Virus record (IMG/VR): IMGVR_UViG_3300001533_001268
Location: 1-29,264 of that record
Length of the DNA: 29,264 nucleotides
Reading direction: 5' to 3' (one strand)
Origin: a virus
Part shown: positions 7,725 through 15,795 of the stretch, piece after piece
Layout of the letters: each line of letters starts with the position of its first letter
Position numbering within the stretch: the first letter of the stretch is position 1
Translations under genes and position numbers: made by a program
The notes under the pieces: generated by a model
The model's input: the letters and a program-made list of their open reading frames with translations, nothing else
The model's database searches: none
Told to the model about the DNA's origin: nothing

Positions 7725-9182
7725 ATGAGTACATATGCAGTACCTTCAACGCCTCAGGCACGACAGGATTTTCAGTATTCCTCGACTGTTGACGGTCTGT
7801 TGAAGAACGTTTACATTCCCGCTTTGAATAATACTATCTTCCACGCAACTCCCCTGCTTGAAATGTTCGGTGAGTTTGGCGGAACGATAGATTTTCAGGG
7901 CAACAAGATCATAAAAGCCTTTAAGTACCAGGGAGCCGGTGGTTTCCGTGGTATCTCTGAGGGTGGAGATTTCGTGACTCCTGCGAAACAGAAAGGTTTC
8001 CAGGGTTACGAGAGGCTCAAGTATCTCAACATCTACTTCGAGCTTACAGGCCCTGCGGCTTTAACCGTTCAGTCAGGAGAAGGAGCTTTTGTCTCTGCCG
8101 TTCAGTCGGCCATGGATGACACGCTCAAACTCGGACGTATGAACATGGAACGTATGGTGGCCGGAAGATGTTCGGCTGAGGTGGCTCGTTTCACTTCTGC
8201 TGATCATACTGAGACCGCTATGGCCAACGGAGAGTATCTGCCGGCAGCCGCTGAAGCAACAGATTCTTCATATTTGGCGTCAACCCACGACCTGACCGCA
8301 CTCAAGACCTGGGGCGGATACTCAGGTACCGCGTGGCTGTACAATGGGCTGGAAGTCTATCTGATGGTGACAGCGGATCTTACCACTGCACTTGAGGATT
8401 CCAACCAGGACGTGGTTCAGTCAACAGAGATGGCCGGCCCGTTCGAGGTAGAGTACGTTGATCATATCAACGGCACGTTCGCATTAAAGTACACTGGTAC
8501 AGATGCCCTGAACCTCACTGATGATTCAGCAGCGCATATCGAGCTTGGCGCTGAAAGCGTTTCTCTTGTACTGTCCGACTCTTACGGACAGATAGAGGAT
8601 GCCGGCGGCACAGATGCCAACAGGTGCCTTGAGATCAACGGGCTGCTTAACCTTGTCGATGACGGTGGTTACATCTGGAATCTGGCACGTTCTACCTACC
8701 CGAACTCGTTGAAGTCCAGGGTAGTAGATGCCGACGCTGCGGAGCTTACAGAGGACTACCTGACCTTGATACTTCTTGACCAGGTGAACCTGCAGCAGAA
8801 CACCCCGAACGTTGTGGTAACTTCGCCCAAGGCAAAGCAGACCTATTTCACCAACGTAAAGGACGACCGTCAGTTCAACACGTTCATCATGGACTCTCAG
8901 ACCGGTTACCGCAGGCTTGGTGTCACTATCGACAGCTATTCTATGTACCTTGAGACCATAGCGTCCCTGCCGTCAGACCACTTGCTTATGCTCAATACGG
9001 GCGATTTCAAGTGGGCTCGCGCAACGGACGGGTTCAAGTGGATCGAGAGCGGCGGACAGATCCTGCGTCCGAAGGAAAGCAGTGATAATATATTCGGTAC
9101 GGCAGTAAGTTACTGCAACCTTGTGTGCGAGAACCCTCGCGGTCAGACCAAGGTAGAGGATATCGAATACGATTACGTATAA
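7725..9182 (+). CDS. major capsid protein (HK97-like fold)
   Basis: A 485-residue shell protein. It comes after the scaffold and is followed by a hairpin and the connector genes. The N-terminal region has the long-helix and E-loop-like segment (LKNVYIPALNNTIFHATPLLEMF, FKYQGAGGFRGISEGGDF). The spine helix is near 120-150 (SAVQSAMDDTLKLGRMNMERMVAGR). A middle insertion of about 200-300 residues is beta-rich and acidic and may be an added surface domain. The C-terminal part (NTPNVVVTSPKAKQTYF ... WIESGGQIL) is typical of capsid A-domain strands. Codon choice differs from its neighbours, with ATC for Ile and C-ending codons dominating, in keeping with very high expression. ATG 7725 follows AAAGGATAATT. 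Confidence 0.85.
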   Translation: MSTYAVPSTPQARQDFQYSSTVDGLLKNVYIPALNNTIFHATPLLEMFGEFGGTIDFQGNKIIKAFKYQGAGGFRGISEGGDFVTPAKQKGFQGYERLKYLNIYFELTGPAALTVQSGEGAFVSAVQSAMDDTLKLGRMNMERMVAGRCSAEVARFTSADHTETAMANGEYLPAAAEATDSSYLASTHDLTALKTWGGYSGTAWLYNGLEVYLMVTADLTTALEDSNQDVVQSTEMAGPFEVEYVDHINGTFALKYTGTDALNLTDDSAAHIELGAESVSLVLSDSYGQIEDAGGTDANRCLEINGLLNLVDDGGYIWNLARSTYPNSLKSRVVDADAAELTEDYLTLILLDQVNLQQNTPNVVVTSPKAKQTYFTNVKDDRQFNTFIMDSQTGYRRLGVTIDSYSMYLETIASLPSDHLLMLNTGDFKWARATDGFKWIESGGQILRPKESSDNIFGTAVSYCNLVCENPRGQTKVEDIEYDYV

Positions 9183-9210
9183 TAACTCACCTACTTTTTC
9201 ATACTCCTGA

Positions 9211-9233
9211 GGCCCCTGGACATTCCGGGGGCC
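9211..9233 (+). other. intergenic hairpin after the capsid gene
   Basis: A 9-base-pair stem (GGCCCCTGG pairing with CCGGGGGCC, one G-U) closes a 5-base loop in the 70-base gap between the capsid gene and the next gene. It is not followed by a run of T, so it is not a normal Rho-independent terminator. It may protect the abundant capsid transcript from 3' decay or partially attenuate transcription into the connector genes. The next ribosome binding site (AAGGAG) follows immediately. Confidence 0.6.
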
Positions 9234-9252
9234 AAGGAGAGTTAAGGCGAAC

Positions 9253-9609
9253 ATGAATACAAATTTAAATTATCTTGTACCAAAAGAAGACGATCAGAAG
9301 GTGCTTAGGAAAAAGTTTCTATCGGAAAAGATAGTTTACGGATGGAACAGCAAGACAAAAAGACACGAAGCCTGGTATAAGCCCGGTACGTCTCCGCCTT
9401 ATGTAATAGGCAAGGGTCATGATTTCTGGGACATTGTCCGCCAGATAGCCCACCGAAGGGCATTTGATAAAATGAGAGCCGAGCAGATGCTTGAATATGT
9501 TGACGGGTACAACAAAAGGCTTCAAGACAAACAGGATGATGACGTGATGGCAGAAGCCAGGTCAACCCTGAGGCACGTAGCTTCGGGAAGAAAGATGTTT
9601 TTAACCTAA
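9253..9609 (+). CDS. hypothetical protein between capsid and connectors
   Basis: A 118-residue, basic and aromatic-rich unknown. Visible features are an N-terminal helix of charged residues (PKEDDQKVLRKKFLSEK), a central WYKPGTSPPYVIG turn that looks like a small beta domain, and a long amphipathic helix from about 65 to 118. The ATG at 9253 lies after AAGGAG and a second AAGG, with the capsid hairpin just upstream. Position suggests a capsid-completion, decoration or neck protein. No named family is recognised, and the function remains open. Confidence 0.65.
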   Translation: MNTNLNYLVPKEDDQKVLRKKFLSEKIVYGWNSKTKRHEAWYKPGTSPPYVIGKGHDFWDIVRQIAHRRAFDKMRAEQMLEYVDGYNKRLQDKQDDDVMAEARSTLRHVASGRKMFLT

Positions 9610-9619
9610 ACGGTGTACA

Positions 9620-10336
9620 ATGAGTTTATACACGACAGCAAGTTCTATAAAAGTCGAGCTCGAAGCCACTTATAAAAACCTGACAGGCAAACCTTGTTTC
9701 TCTGCTGCTGAGGCGGATATAGTAAATTCCAGTATCTTAGACGCAATACAGGAAGTAATGCTTGAATACGGCATAAGCGATTTTCAGTTTATACGTGATG
9801 ACATTACTCAGGACACAATATCAGGCCAGGCTTATGTGGATTTAACGTCCGGTATATTCAGGGTGGTCTCAGGTTCCGTACGAATCCCGGCTTATGATCA
9901 GGCTCTTAGCGTGTCTGATGAAGAAGCCATCTTTGCGGCCGATCCCGACCTGAGCGAATCTGGTCTGCCTCAAACATACACGCTTATGGCAAGTGACGAT
10001 CCGGATGTACTCAGGCTGAGACTGTGGCCTGCACCTGATGCCGTTTATACTATTTATATGACGGTAATGAAGATTCCAACACTTTCACTGACAAATAATG
10101 CAGCCGTTGGTATAGCCAATATGCCTCAAATGGTTCAATCCGCAATAAAATACAAAGCTAAAGCCCTTGCATGTATGCAGTTAGGCAGCATGGCGGCTCT
10201 TTCAGGGCCTTTAACCATGCAGTATGAGAGTATCATAACCAAGATTAAGAATGGATACAGGCATGATGGGCCGCTTCATATACAAAGGATTTCATACGGA
10301 TCTTCATCCAGATCTATAGAATCGAGGTGTCCATGA
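9620..10336 (+). CDS. head-tail connector/adaptor protein (P22 gp4-like type)
   Basis: A 238-residue protein in the slot of the adaptor that binds under the portal. The N-terminal 60 residues form helices (ILDAIQEVMLEYGISDFQFIRDD), followed by a beta domain (GQAYVDLTSGIFRVVSGSVRIP) and a motif common in such phage connectors, QTYTLMASDDPDVLRLRLWPAPDAVYTIYM. C-terminal helices follow. These are the landmarks of the short-tailed phage adaptor family as I know it, but the assignment is by pattern, not by alignment. The stop overlaps the next gene as ATGA at 10333-10336. A Cys is present near the start and end, which is probably not meaningful. Confidence 0.6.
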   Translation: MSLYTTASSIKVELEATYKNLTGKPCFSAAEADIVNSSILDAIQEVMLEYGISDFQFIRDDITQDTISGQAYVDLTSGIFRVVSGSVRIPAYDQALSVSDEEAIFAADPDLSESGLPQTYTLMASDDPDVLRLRLWPAPDAVYTIYMTVMKIPTLSLTNNAAVGIANMPQMVQSAIKYKAKALACMQLGSMAALSGPLTMQYESIITKIKNGYRHDGPLHIQRISYGSSSRSIESRCP

Positions 10337-10938
10337 GTTTTACAGCACAAAATGTATGCGATATGGCAAGCAGAGAGCTTGTCGATCTTTCCGATACGGC
10401 TTATCTCAGCGATATGGTTGAGTATATCAACGAAGGGATAAGGCGGCTTGCTACTAATACGCACTGCTGCCAGGAGCTTCTTGATTACGATCTCACAGGT
10501 TACAGGCTTACGTTCTCTACGATAAAGGGAGAGTTTTCGACCGTTGAGAGCGTCCTGACGATAGCCTCAGTCTATTTTGCTCCGTCAAACCAGTACTTAC
10601 TGCTCCACAAGGACGATACGGTCTCAGGGGCCGATTTCGCGGCTTCTACGCAAACCACTCCCTCAAGGTGGAAACAGTTTGGAAGTTCGATTATCTTTGA
10701 TGCAACCATGACTGCTATGTCTCTTAGGGTCTTGTTCTCGTATATACCGAAAATGCTTACGGTAAGGACAGAAACGATACCAATGCCCGACGAGTGTATT
10801 AACGCTCTGGCTAAGTATGTGGTGTACTGTGCAAGGCTTTCTGACAGGGATGCAGGGCTTGCTAATGGTGCGTTTGCTGATTTTGAGATAATGAGAGAAG
10901 CCTTAGCCAAGAAATATGCGTTGGAGATGGTGGCATGA
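10333..10938 (+). CDS. second head-tail connector protein
   Basis: A 201-residue protein similar in style to the preceding connector: an N-terminal helical region (SFTAQNVCDMASRELVDLSD, then YLSDMVEYINEGIRRLATN), a beta-rich middle (VESVLTIASVYFAPSNQYLLL, SSIIFDATMTAMSLRVLFSY), and a C-terminal helix of charged residues. The start is ATG 10333, six bases after GAGG (10324-10327), and not the in-frame GTG at 10327, which lies on that site itself. It overlaps the neighbouring genes by 4 bases on both sides, so it is translated in step with them. A head-completion or tail-adaptor role is inferred from the neighbourhood. Confidence 0.6.
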   Translation: MSFTAQNVCDMASRELVDLSDTAYLSDMVEYINEGIRRLATNTHCCQELLDYDLTGYRLTFSTIKGEFSTVESVLTIASVYFAPSNQYLLLHKDDTVSGADFAASTQTTPSRWKQFGSSIIFDATMTAMSLRVLFSYIPKMLTVRTETIPMPDECINALAKYVVYCARLSDRDAGLANGAFADFEIMREALAKKYALEMVA

Positions 10939-13091
10939 GAGGCAACTGGGTTACAGAGCGAAGATCGGTAGAGTATCAGGACACTCCGTTTGAGAGACTG
11001 TTTATGCAGGACTTCTCAGGAGGTATCAATGAAACTGACCCGGCTATATCGTTACAGGATAACCAGTTCAAGCAGCTTACCAATATGAGGCTTAACAGGC
11101 AGGGTCGTCTGGAGACCAGGCCGCCGTACAGACCGTACAACTTCGGGCAGGGTAGTGTGACAGATTGCGGCACAACTACTATTAACGATGGGGCAGCGGA
11201 CAGAACTATCTCTAAGATCGTTGATTACAAGGTGTTTAAAAGCGATTCCAGTTCATACGCTATTGATGGTTCTGTTCATGTCCTGATCGTAAAATACACG
11301 AACACGGAGACTTATATCGGGATAATGGCTTACAAAGGCTCTACTAATGCCTGGGTGACAGTGGATTCAGGTATTGCTGACGGTACATCAGTCTTTGTTG
11401 AGCTGTTTTCTGTGAATCAGGCCCATGACCTGCTTGTGTTCCGCGGCGATGCGACTCCGAAGCGATTCACATTGGCTAACGATACACTTACAAGCCTGGG
11501 TATGACGGCCCCGAATCCAAGTGCCTTGTTCAGTGAAAGTGAAGGCGATATCACTCTTTCAGCGGATATAACCACAAATATATACTATAAGTTTTCTTAC
11601 TTTTTTGACGATAACAATGTGAGTACAAAATATGGTGAAGGGGATATAAGCGACAGATACACTCATTCTTATGAGAGCACCAGCAGTGTTGACGAAGAAA
11701 AAAGCATAACAATAGACCTCACCGGAGTAGCAACCAGCGGTGTATCAAAGATTTATGTGTATAGAGCACCCAAAAATACGCCTGATGGGCCTTACAGGTA
11801 CATAGGGTATGCAGACATATCAAGCTCAAGCGTTTCGTTTACCGATGACACTCCGTGGGACACAGAGGGGCAGATAGCCTCCGTCAGCGGATCCAATCCT
11901 GCAACAGAGTCTTTGTATGTCATTAATCCATCAGTGGTTAGCGGTGTTGTGTTTGGCTTTGATAAAAACATGCCGTATAAACTTTTATGGTGTGATGCAG
12001 GATATCCGGACAGGTGGAACCCGCTTAACTTTGATTACCTTGAAGGTAACGGGCAGATAGCAGTCGGGTTTAACCGGAAAGTATATATATTTACAGATAT
12101 TAGCTGCTACGAAAAAGAAAATGCTTCTTCTCCGGCATATAAGATAAGCAATGTCGGAGTAAAAGACCGCAGGACGGTTTACGAGGTCGGGCGTGGTCTT
12201 ATATGGTGTGGAAACGATTCTGTGTATTTTGCCGACTATGTACAGCAGTACGGGTCAAAGGGAGATTTCCCAAGAGATATCGGGCATCCAATATCGGTTT
12301 CTGTTAAAAACATCGATTCAGATTATATCGTTGATGCCTGTTTTTTTGAACAGAGATACTATTTAAGTATTACAACAACACTTGAAACAAGCAGGATTCT
12401 ATATGTATATGATGTGGACTTTGGGTGCTGGACAAGATACAACATAACGCATGACTGTTTTCAGCCAAACCAGAGTACTCTTTTCTCGGCAGGAGAGGAT
12501 AGTGACGGAAAGGTGTATGTGTACGAGCATGACTATCTGGACTACACAACAAACGGAACAGAGTCGCTCAGGGACACAAAAGATTATACAAACGTAGAGT
12601 CTTCGGCTTACGCAAACAGCTCTGACATAGCCATAACGCTGGAAAAAGAGCTGGTTCATCTTGCCGGAGAGTACAGATGGTCTATGATATCGAGCATGTC
12701 TCTGTTGATGGAAGGCCAGCAGATTTCGGCAAGTGCCAGTTTTGTATGGGATGCCAATACTATAACGCTGAATTTTTCAGATGCCGGTACCGATATAAGC
12801 GGGCATTCTACAGATTATGTCTTTAAGTGGGGCGACGACTCAGGGAACGGAAGTCTTTCTCCTGACTCTGATTACGCGACAGAATACGCGTCTGACCCGG
12901 ACAGTGTTCTGGCTACCGCTACGGAATACGGGTTTGCAGGGACATCAAAATTGTATGCAAATATGCACAAGAAAGTGCGCAGACGGGTCAAGTCGGACAA
13001 GCTTGACATAACTATAACAGTAAGCCAGTCCAAAGAATCGAGTATTCTTGGTGTTGGCCTTTATTATAAACCTTTACCACAAAGGGCTTAA
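10935..13091 (+). CDS. large tail hub / nozzle-like stabilisation protein
   Basis: A 718-residue protein with a beta-strand-rich pattern of repeating blades throughout. Repeated motifs such as 'D-x-x-V-Y-x-Y-x-x-D' occur (for example GKVYVYEHDY and RILYVYDVDFGCWTRY), and the N-terminus is DFSGGINETDPAISLQDNQFKQL. That N-terminus is typical of the P22 gp10/T7 gp12-type 'stabilisation' or nozzle proteins of short tails, which close the channel under the connectors. No membrane segments are present. It starts with ATG 10935, overlapping the connector stop. The C-terminal 60 residues are basic. The call comes from context and N-terminal pattern; a search is needed to confirm the family. Confidence 0.65.
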   Translation: MRGNWVTERRSVEYQDTPFERLFMQDFSGGINETDPAISLQDNQFKQLTNMRLNRQGRLETRPPYRPYNFGQGSVTDCGTTTINDGAADRTISKIVDYKVFKSDSSSYAIDGSVHVLIVKYTNTETYIGIMAYKGSTNAWVTVDSGIADGTSVFVELFSVNQAHDLLVFRGDATPKRFTLANDTLTSLGMTAPNPSALFSESEGDITLSADITTNIYYKFSYFFDDNNVSTKYGEGDISDRYTHSYESTSSVDEEKSITIDLTGVATSGVSKIYVYRAPKNTPDGPYRYIGYADISSSSVSFTDDTPWDTEGQIASVSGSNPATESLYVINPSVVSGVVFGFDKNMPYKLLWCDAGYPDRWNPLNFDYLEGNGQIAVGFNRKVYIFTDISCYEKENASSPAYKISNVGVKDRRTVYEVGRGLIWCGNDSVYFADYVQQYGSKGDFPRDIGHPISVSVKNIDSDYIVDACFFEQRYYLSITTTLETSRILYVYDVDFGCWTRYNITHDCFQPNQSTLFSAGEDSDGKVYVYEHDYLDYTTNGTESLRDTKDYTNVESSAYANSSDIAITLEKELVHLAGEYRWSMISSMSLLMEGQQISASASFVWDANTITLNFSDAGTDISGHSTDYVFKWGDDSGNGSLSPDSDYATEYASDPDSVLATATEYGFAGTSKLYANMHKKVRRRVKSDKLDITITVSQSKESSILGVGLYYKPLPQRA

Positions 13092-13093
13092 AA

Positions 13094-13843
13094 ATGGCAA
13101 TAGAATCATTATCAATCAATGTGACCGATATAGTGGCAGACCAGGAACGGCCTTTCAGCTCAGAGAGGGCAAGGTGGACTCAGCTTGAAACCTGGGCCGC
13201 GTCTGTAAAGAATAACTGTCTGGTTCCGGACGCAATCGGAGTTGTAACCCTTGAGGGCAATCTTGATGTTGACGGTAACAAGATAACAACGGTCGGTACA
13301 CCAGAAAACAGCGGTGATGCGGCCACAAAAGGGTATGTTGATTCGGCGATAAGTTCTCCTTCATACACCACTAATATTGATTTCACCGTCGTTCAGGACG
13401 TTATAGATATATTTTATTCAGACGGGTACGATGACTGGAAGACAATACCAGGTACAGACGTAACGATAACCCCCGCCGTCGGCAGCCATGTACGTATTAC
13501 GGCATGTATCACGTGCGGCGCATTGGCTGGTAATGCAATGTATCTTACTCTTGGAAGACAGGTCGGTGGTGAGGCAAGTTATTCTATGCTTGCAGGGTGC
13601 AGAGGAACCCAGGACGCAGACGAAGAAGAAGTATCTGCTGCTATGGTTGAAGGCCTCTCAGCAATAATGATTGATTTTATAGACGAGGACGAAGGCTCAG
13701 ATTTCAACCCCGACACGGAAATAAAATACATTCTCATGGCAAAAATGGGCGGTTCAGGTCAAAAGGGATGGCTAAACAGAGACCGCCAAGATGATTTAAG
13801 GTCAATAACAACTATTATAGCGGAAGAACTTGTGCTGAGTTAG
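13094..13843 (+). CDS. tail fibre-like protein, copy 1
   Basis: A 249-residue protein with a helical N-terminal attachment part (about 1-50, AIESLSINVTDIV then SERARWTQLETWAAS). The common fibre linker motif NLDVDGNKITTVGTPENSG with KGYVDSA follows at about 54-93. The C-terminal half is beta-rich and ends in SITTIIAEELVLS, typical of small receptor-binding tips. It has the same overall design as the next gene, so the two are tandem paralogs. The start ATG 13094 follows AAAGGG. It most likely forms a trimeric appendage on the short tail. Tail or fibre is the inference, and the linker motif is what I see. Confidence 0.6.
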   Translation: MAIESLSINVTDIVADQERPFSSERARWTQLETWAASVKNNCLVPDAIGVVTLEGNLDVDGNKITTVGTPENSGDAATKGYVDSAISSPSYTTNIDFTVVQDVIDIFYSDGYDDWKTIPGTDVTITPAVGSHVRITACITCGALAGNAMYLTLGRQVGGEASYSMLAGCRGTQDADEEEVSAAMVEGLSAIMIDFIDEDEGSDFNPDTEIKYILMAKMGGSGQKGWLNRDRQDDLRSITTIIAEELVLS

Positions 13844-13851
13844 GTGATATT

Positions 13852-14607
13852 ATGGCAGATATAGCACTATTAGATTTAAACTTAGACAACATAAAGCCCG
13901 GAGTAAAAGCATACGCGGCTGATGATGCTGCAAGGTTTGCCGCGTTCCAGACCTGGGCCAACACTTATGTATATGACAATGTCGTAGAGGATGATCTTGG
14001 CGACAAGATAGACCTGGGCGGAAATAGAATTATAAACGTCCAGGACGATCCGACTGCTGACAGCGATCTTGCGAATATGCAGTATGTAATCGATGAGCTT
14101 AAAAGTGACGGCGGACAGGCGGTTCGTAATAAGGCCGCATTTTATTTTAAGAAAGGCAACGATGTTAATTTTACCGCTGGAAGCTATACCCAGGCGGAGG
14201 ATGCCAGCAGTAACACCTTTGAGGTTTCGATAACCACACAGAATCCCAACGCCAAGATACTGATAAAGTGCTCCATAAATATAACAAGAGTTCAACCTGG
14301 CTGGCCTCGATGGGCGAGGTTGTTTGTCGGGCTTAGAAAGTATTACGACAGCTCTTGGGCTGATATAGACGGAGCAATAGGAAACGAGGATGGTTCTAAA
14401 AATAGGGTTACAACTGCATCTTCTGCGTTTAGTTATAATTGTAATATACCAATAGTTTATGTTGACGAAACTTCGCACCCGGCTTCAACCACGATTAAAT
14501 ATTCTCCCTGGTTTAAAACAGCCGGGACTACTCCTCCACCTGGGCTTAATTATTTAACAGGGGAGTATATGGCGATGTCGAGTATTATTGTCGAGGAGAT
14601 TATGTAA
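13852..14607 (+). CDS. tail fibre-like protein, copy 2
   Basis: A 251-residue paralog of the preceding gene. Its N-terminus follows the same pattern (LDLNLDNIKPG ... ARFAAFQTWANTYV), then a linker IDLGGNRIINVQDDPTADSDLANMQYV, and a beta-rich C-terminal tip ending in MSSIIVEEIM. The two tip regions differ strongly in sequence while the N-terminal attachment and linker are alike. That is expected if the tips evolve against different receptors or if one supports the other. ATG 13852 is preceded by TAGGTGAT, and the stop overlaps the next gene as TAATG. Receptor binding is a reasonable inference. Confidence 0.6.
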   Translation: MADIALLDLNLDNIKPGVKAYAADDAARFAAFQTWANTYVYDNVVEDDLGDKIDLGGNRIINVQDDPTADSDLANMQYVIDELKSDGGQAVRNKAAFYFKKGNDVNFTAGSYTQAEDASSNTFEVSITTQNPNAKILIKCSINITRVQPGWPRWARLFVGLRKYYDSSWADIDGAIGNEDGSKNRVTTASSAFSYNCNIPIVYVDETSHPASTTIKYSPWFKTAGTTPPPGLNYLTGEYMAMSSIIVEEIM

Positions 14608-15014
14608 TGTGTGTTAAGGTTGACGTACAACAGAAAAACCAGATACTTGCTGAGGTCTCAGTTCTGTTCCATAAGCTTACCGGCAAAAACCCGTGTGTGT
14701 ATGCTGACTATTTACGTTCAAACCGCGACAGTATAAGCATATTTGTAATTTATGACGAATACGTTAAAGGTTTCGCAGAAGCCTACCTGCCGTCTCAGAT
14801 AGACCAGAAAACAGGATACGTAAGCCACTGCTATATAGAGCCGGGCACGTCTAAGAAAGCCGCTGAGGGCTTGCATAAGGCTATAGTGGAGTGGTACCGT
14901 GCTATCGGAGTAGAAAAGATAGAAATGGCCACAGAACGGAAGCCAGAGGTTTTCCTGAGGGCGTACGGGTATAAACCGTCAAAGAAGATACTTATGGAGT
15001 ACACCATTGAATAA
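14607..15014 (+). CDS. GNAT-like acetyltransferase protein
   Basis: A 135-residue protein that reads like a compact GCN5-related N-acetyltransferase fold. It has an N-terminal helix and strand (SISIFVIYDEYVKGFAEAYLP), a strand giving YIEPGTSKKAAEGLHKAIVEW in the place of the acetyl-CoA pyrophosphate loop and following helix, and a final strand/helix with YGYKPSKKILMEY, as in GNAT C-termini. A perfect QxxGxG/A loop is not present; it is SKKAAEG. Phages often carry small GNAT proteins next to tail genes. The substrate is unknown. It starts at ATG 14607 in a TAATG overlap and ends overlapping the next TTG start. Confidence 0.5.
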   Translation: MCVKVDVQQKNQILAEVSVLFHKLTGKNPCVYADYLRSNRDSISIFVIYDEYVKGFAEAYLPSQIDQKTGYVSHCYIEPGTSKKAAEGLHKAIVEWYRAIGVEKIEMATERKPEVFLRAYGYKPSKKILMEYTIE

Positions 15015-15795
15015 AGAGCGTGACATAGTATTTTACCGGCCGGACGAGAAGCCGGTTGATATATGCGGGATATACAAGGGATCCGCGTGCTTTATACTGG
15101 CTAACGGGCCAAGTGCAAATCTGAGGAGGCCTGAGTTCTTTAAAAGGCCGGGCGTTGTAACATTCGGGCTTAACAATGGCGTGAACTTCTGGAGACCTAC
15201 ACTGGCTAATGTGGCAGACCCGGCGCATAAGTTTCATCATTCGATCTGGCTTGACCCTGCAATAACTAAGTTTGCGGTTATAAATAACGTGGATAAGCAC
15301 TTTTACATAGATGATAAAGATTCGGGCATCTCTATTTCAGAGTGCCCTAATGTTGTTTTTTATAAAAGGGCCCATATGTCCGGAGAATTGTGGATGGACG
15401 AGAATGAGATATGCAGGGGAGTTACTGCTACTGACAGAAATTCGTTCGTAAGCATGTTCCATCTGGCATACAAACTTGGGTTCAAGCGTATGTATCTGTG
15501 GGGCTGCGACTTCAAGATGACTCAGAGCAACCAGTATTTCTTCGAGGAAGAGCAGAAGCACGGTGTGGTTATAAAGAACAACAATCTTTACCGTAAAATG
15601 AACGAGCTGTTAAAAAAGGCCAGGCAGAGGTTCGAAGACCGAGGGGTTACGATCTATAACTGTACTCCTGATTCTGGACTTAAGGCATTTGATTATATGG
15701 ATATAGATAAGGCCATAGATACAGAAGAAATTAAGCCGGCAGAAAGCGTTTTTAATATGTATAACAGAAACGAACCAGTTGGAGATAAAAATTGA
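15007..15795 (+). CDS. DUF115/MptE-like Rossmann protein, possible glycan-related enzyme
   Basis: A 262-residue protein with the landmarks of the DUF115/6-hydroxymethylpterin pyrophosphokinase MptE-like family, which also resembles some sialyl- and glycosyltransferase folds. These are an N-terminal FILANGPSAN strand-loop, a later RNSFVSMFHLAYKLGFKRMYLWGCDF (the usual 'NSG..AL.LA..LG.k.IyLlG.D' block), and a C-terminal VTIYNCTPDSGLKAFDY block. In bacteria these proteins appear in flagellin or surface glycan loci. In a phage tail module it could modify a virion or cell surface sugar. Start TTG 15007 overlaps the GNAT stop (TTGAATAA), and no other in-frame start is nearby. Confidence 0.6.
   Translation: MNKERDIVFYRPDEKPVDICGIYKGSACFILANGPSANLRRPEFFKRPGVVTFGLNNGVNFWRPTLANVADPAHKFHHSIWLDPAITKFAVINNVDKHFYIDDKDSGISISECPNVVFYKRAHMSGELWMDENEICRGVTATDRNSFVSMFHLAYKLGFKRMYLWGCDFKMTQSNQYFFEEEQKHGVVIKNNNLYRKMNELLKKARQRFEDRGVTIYNCTPDSGLKAFDYMDIDKAIDTEEIKPAESVFNMYNRNEPVGDKN

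Noticed and set aside
9211-9233. Hairpin as a Rho-independent terminator
   Set aside because: No T run on either strand; described as a plain hairpin instead.
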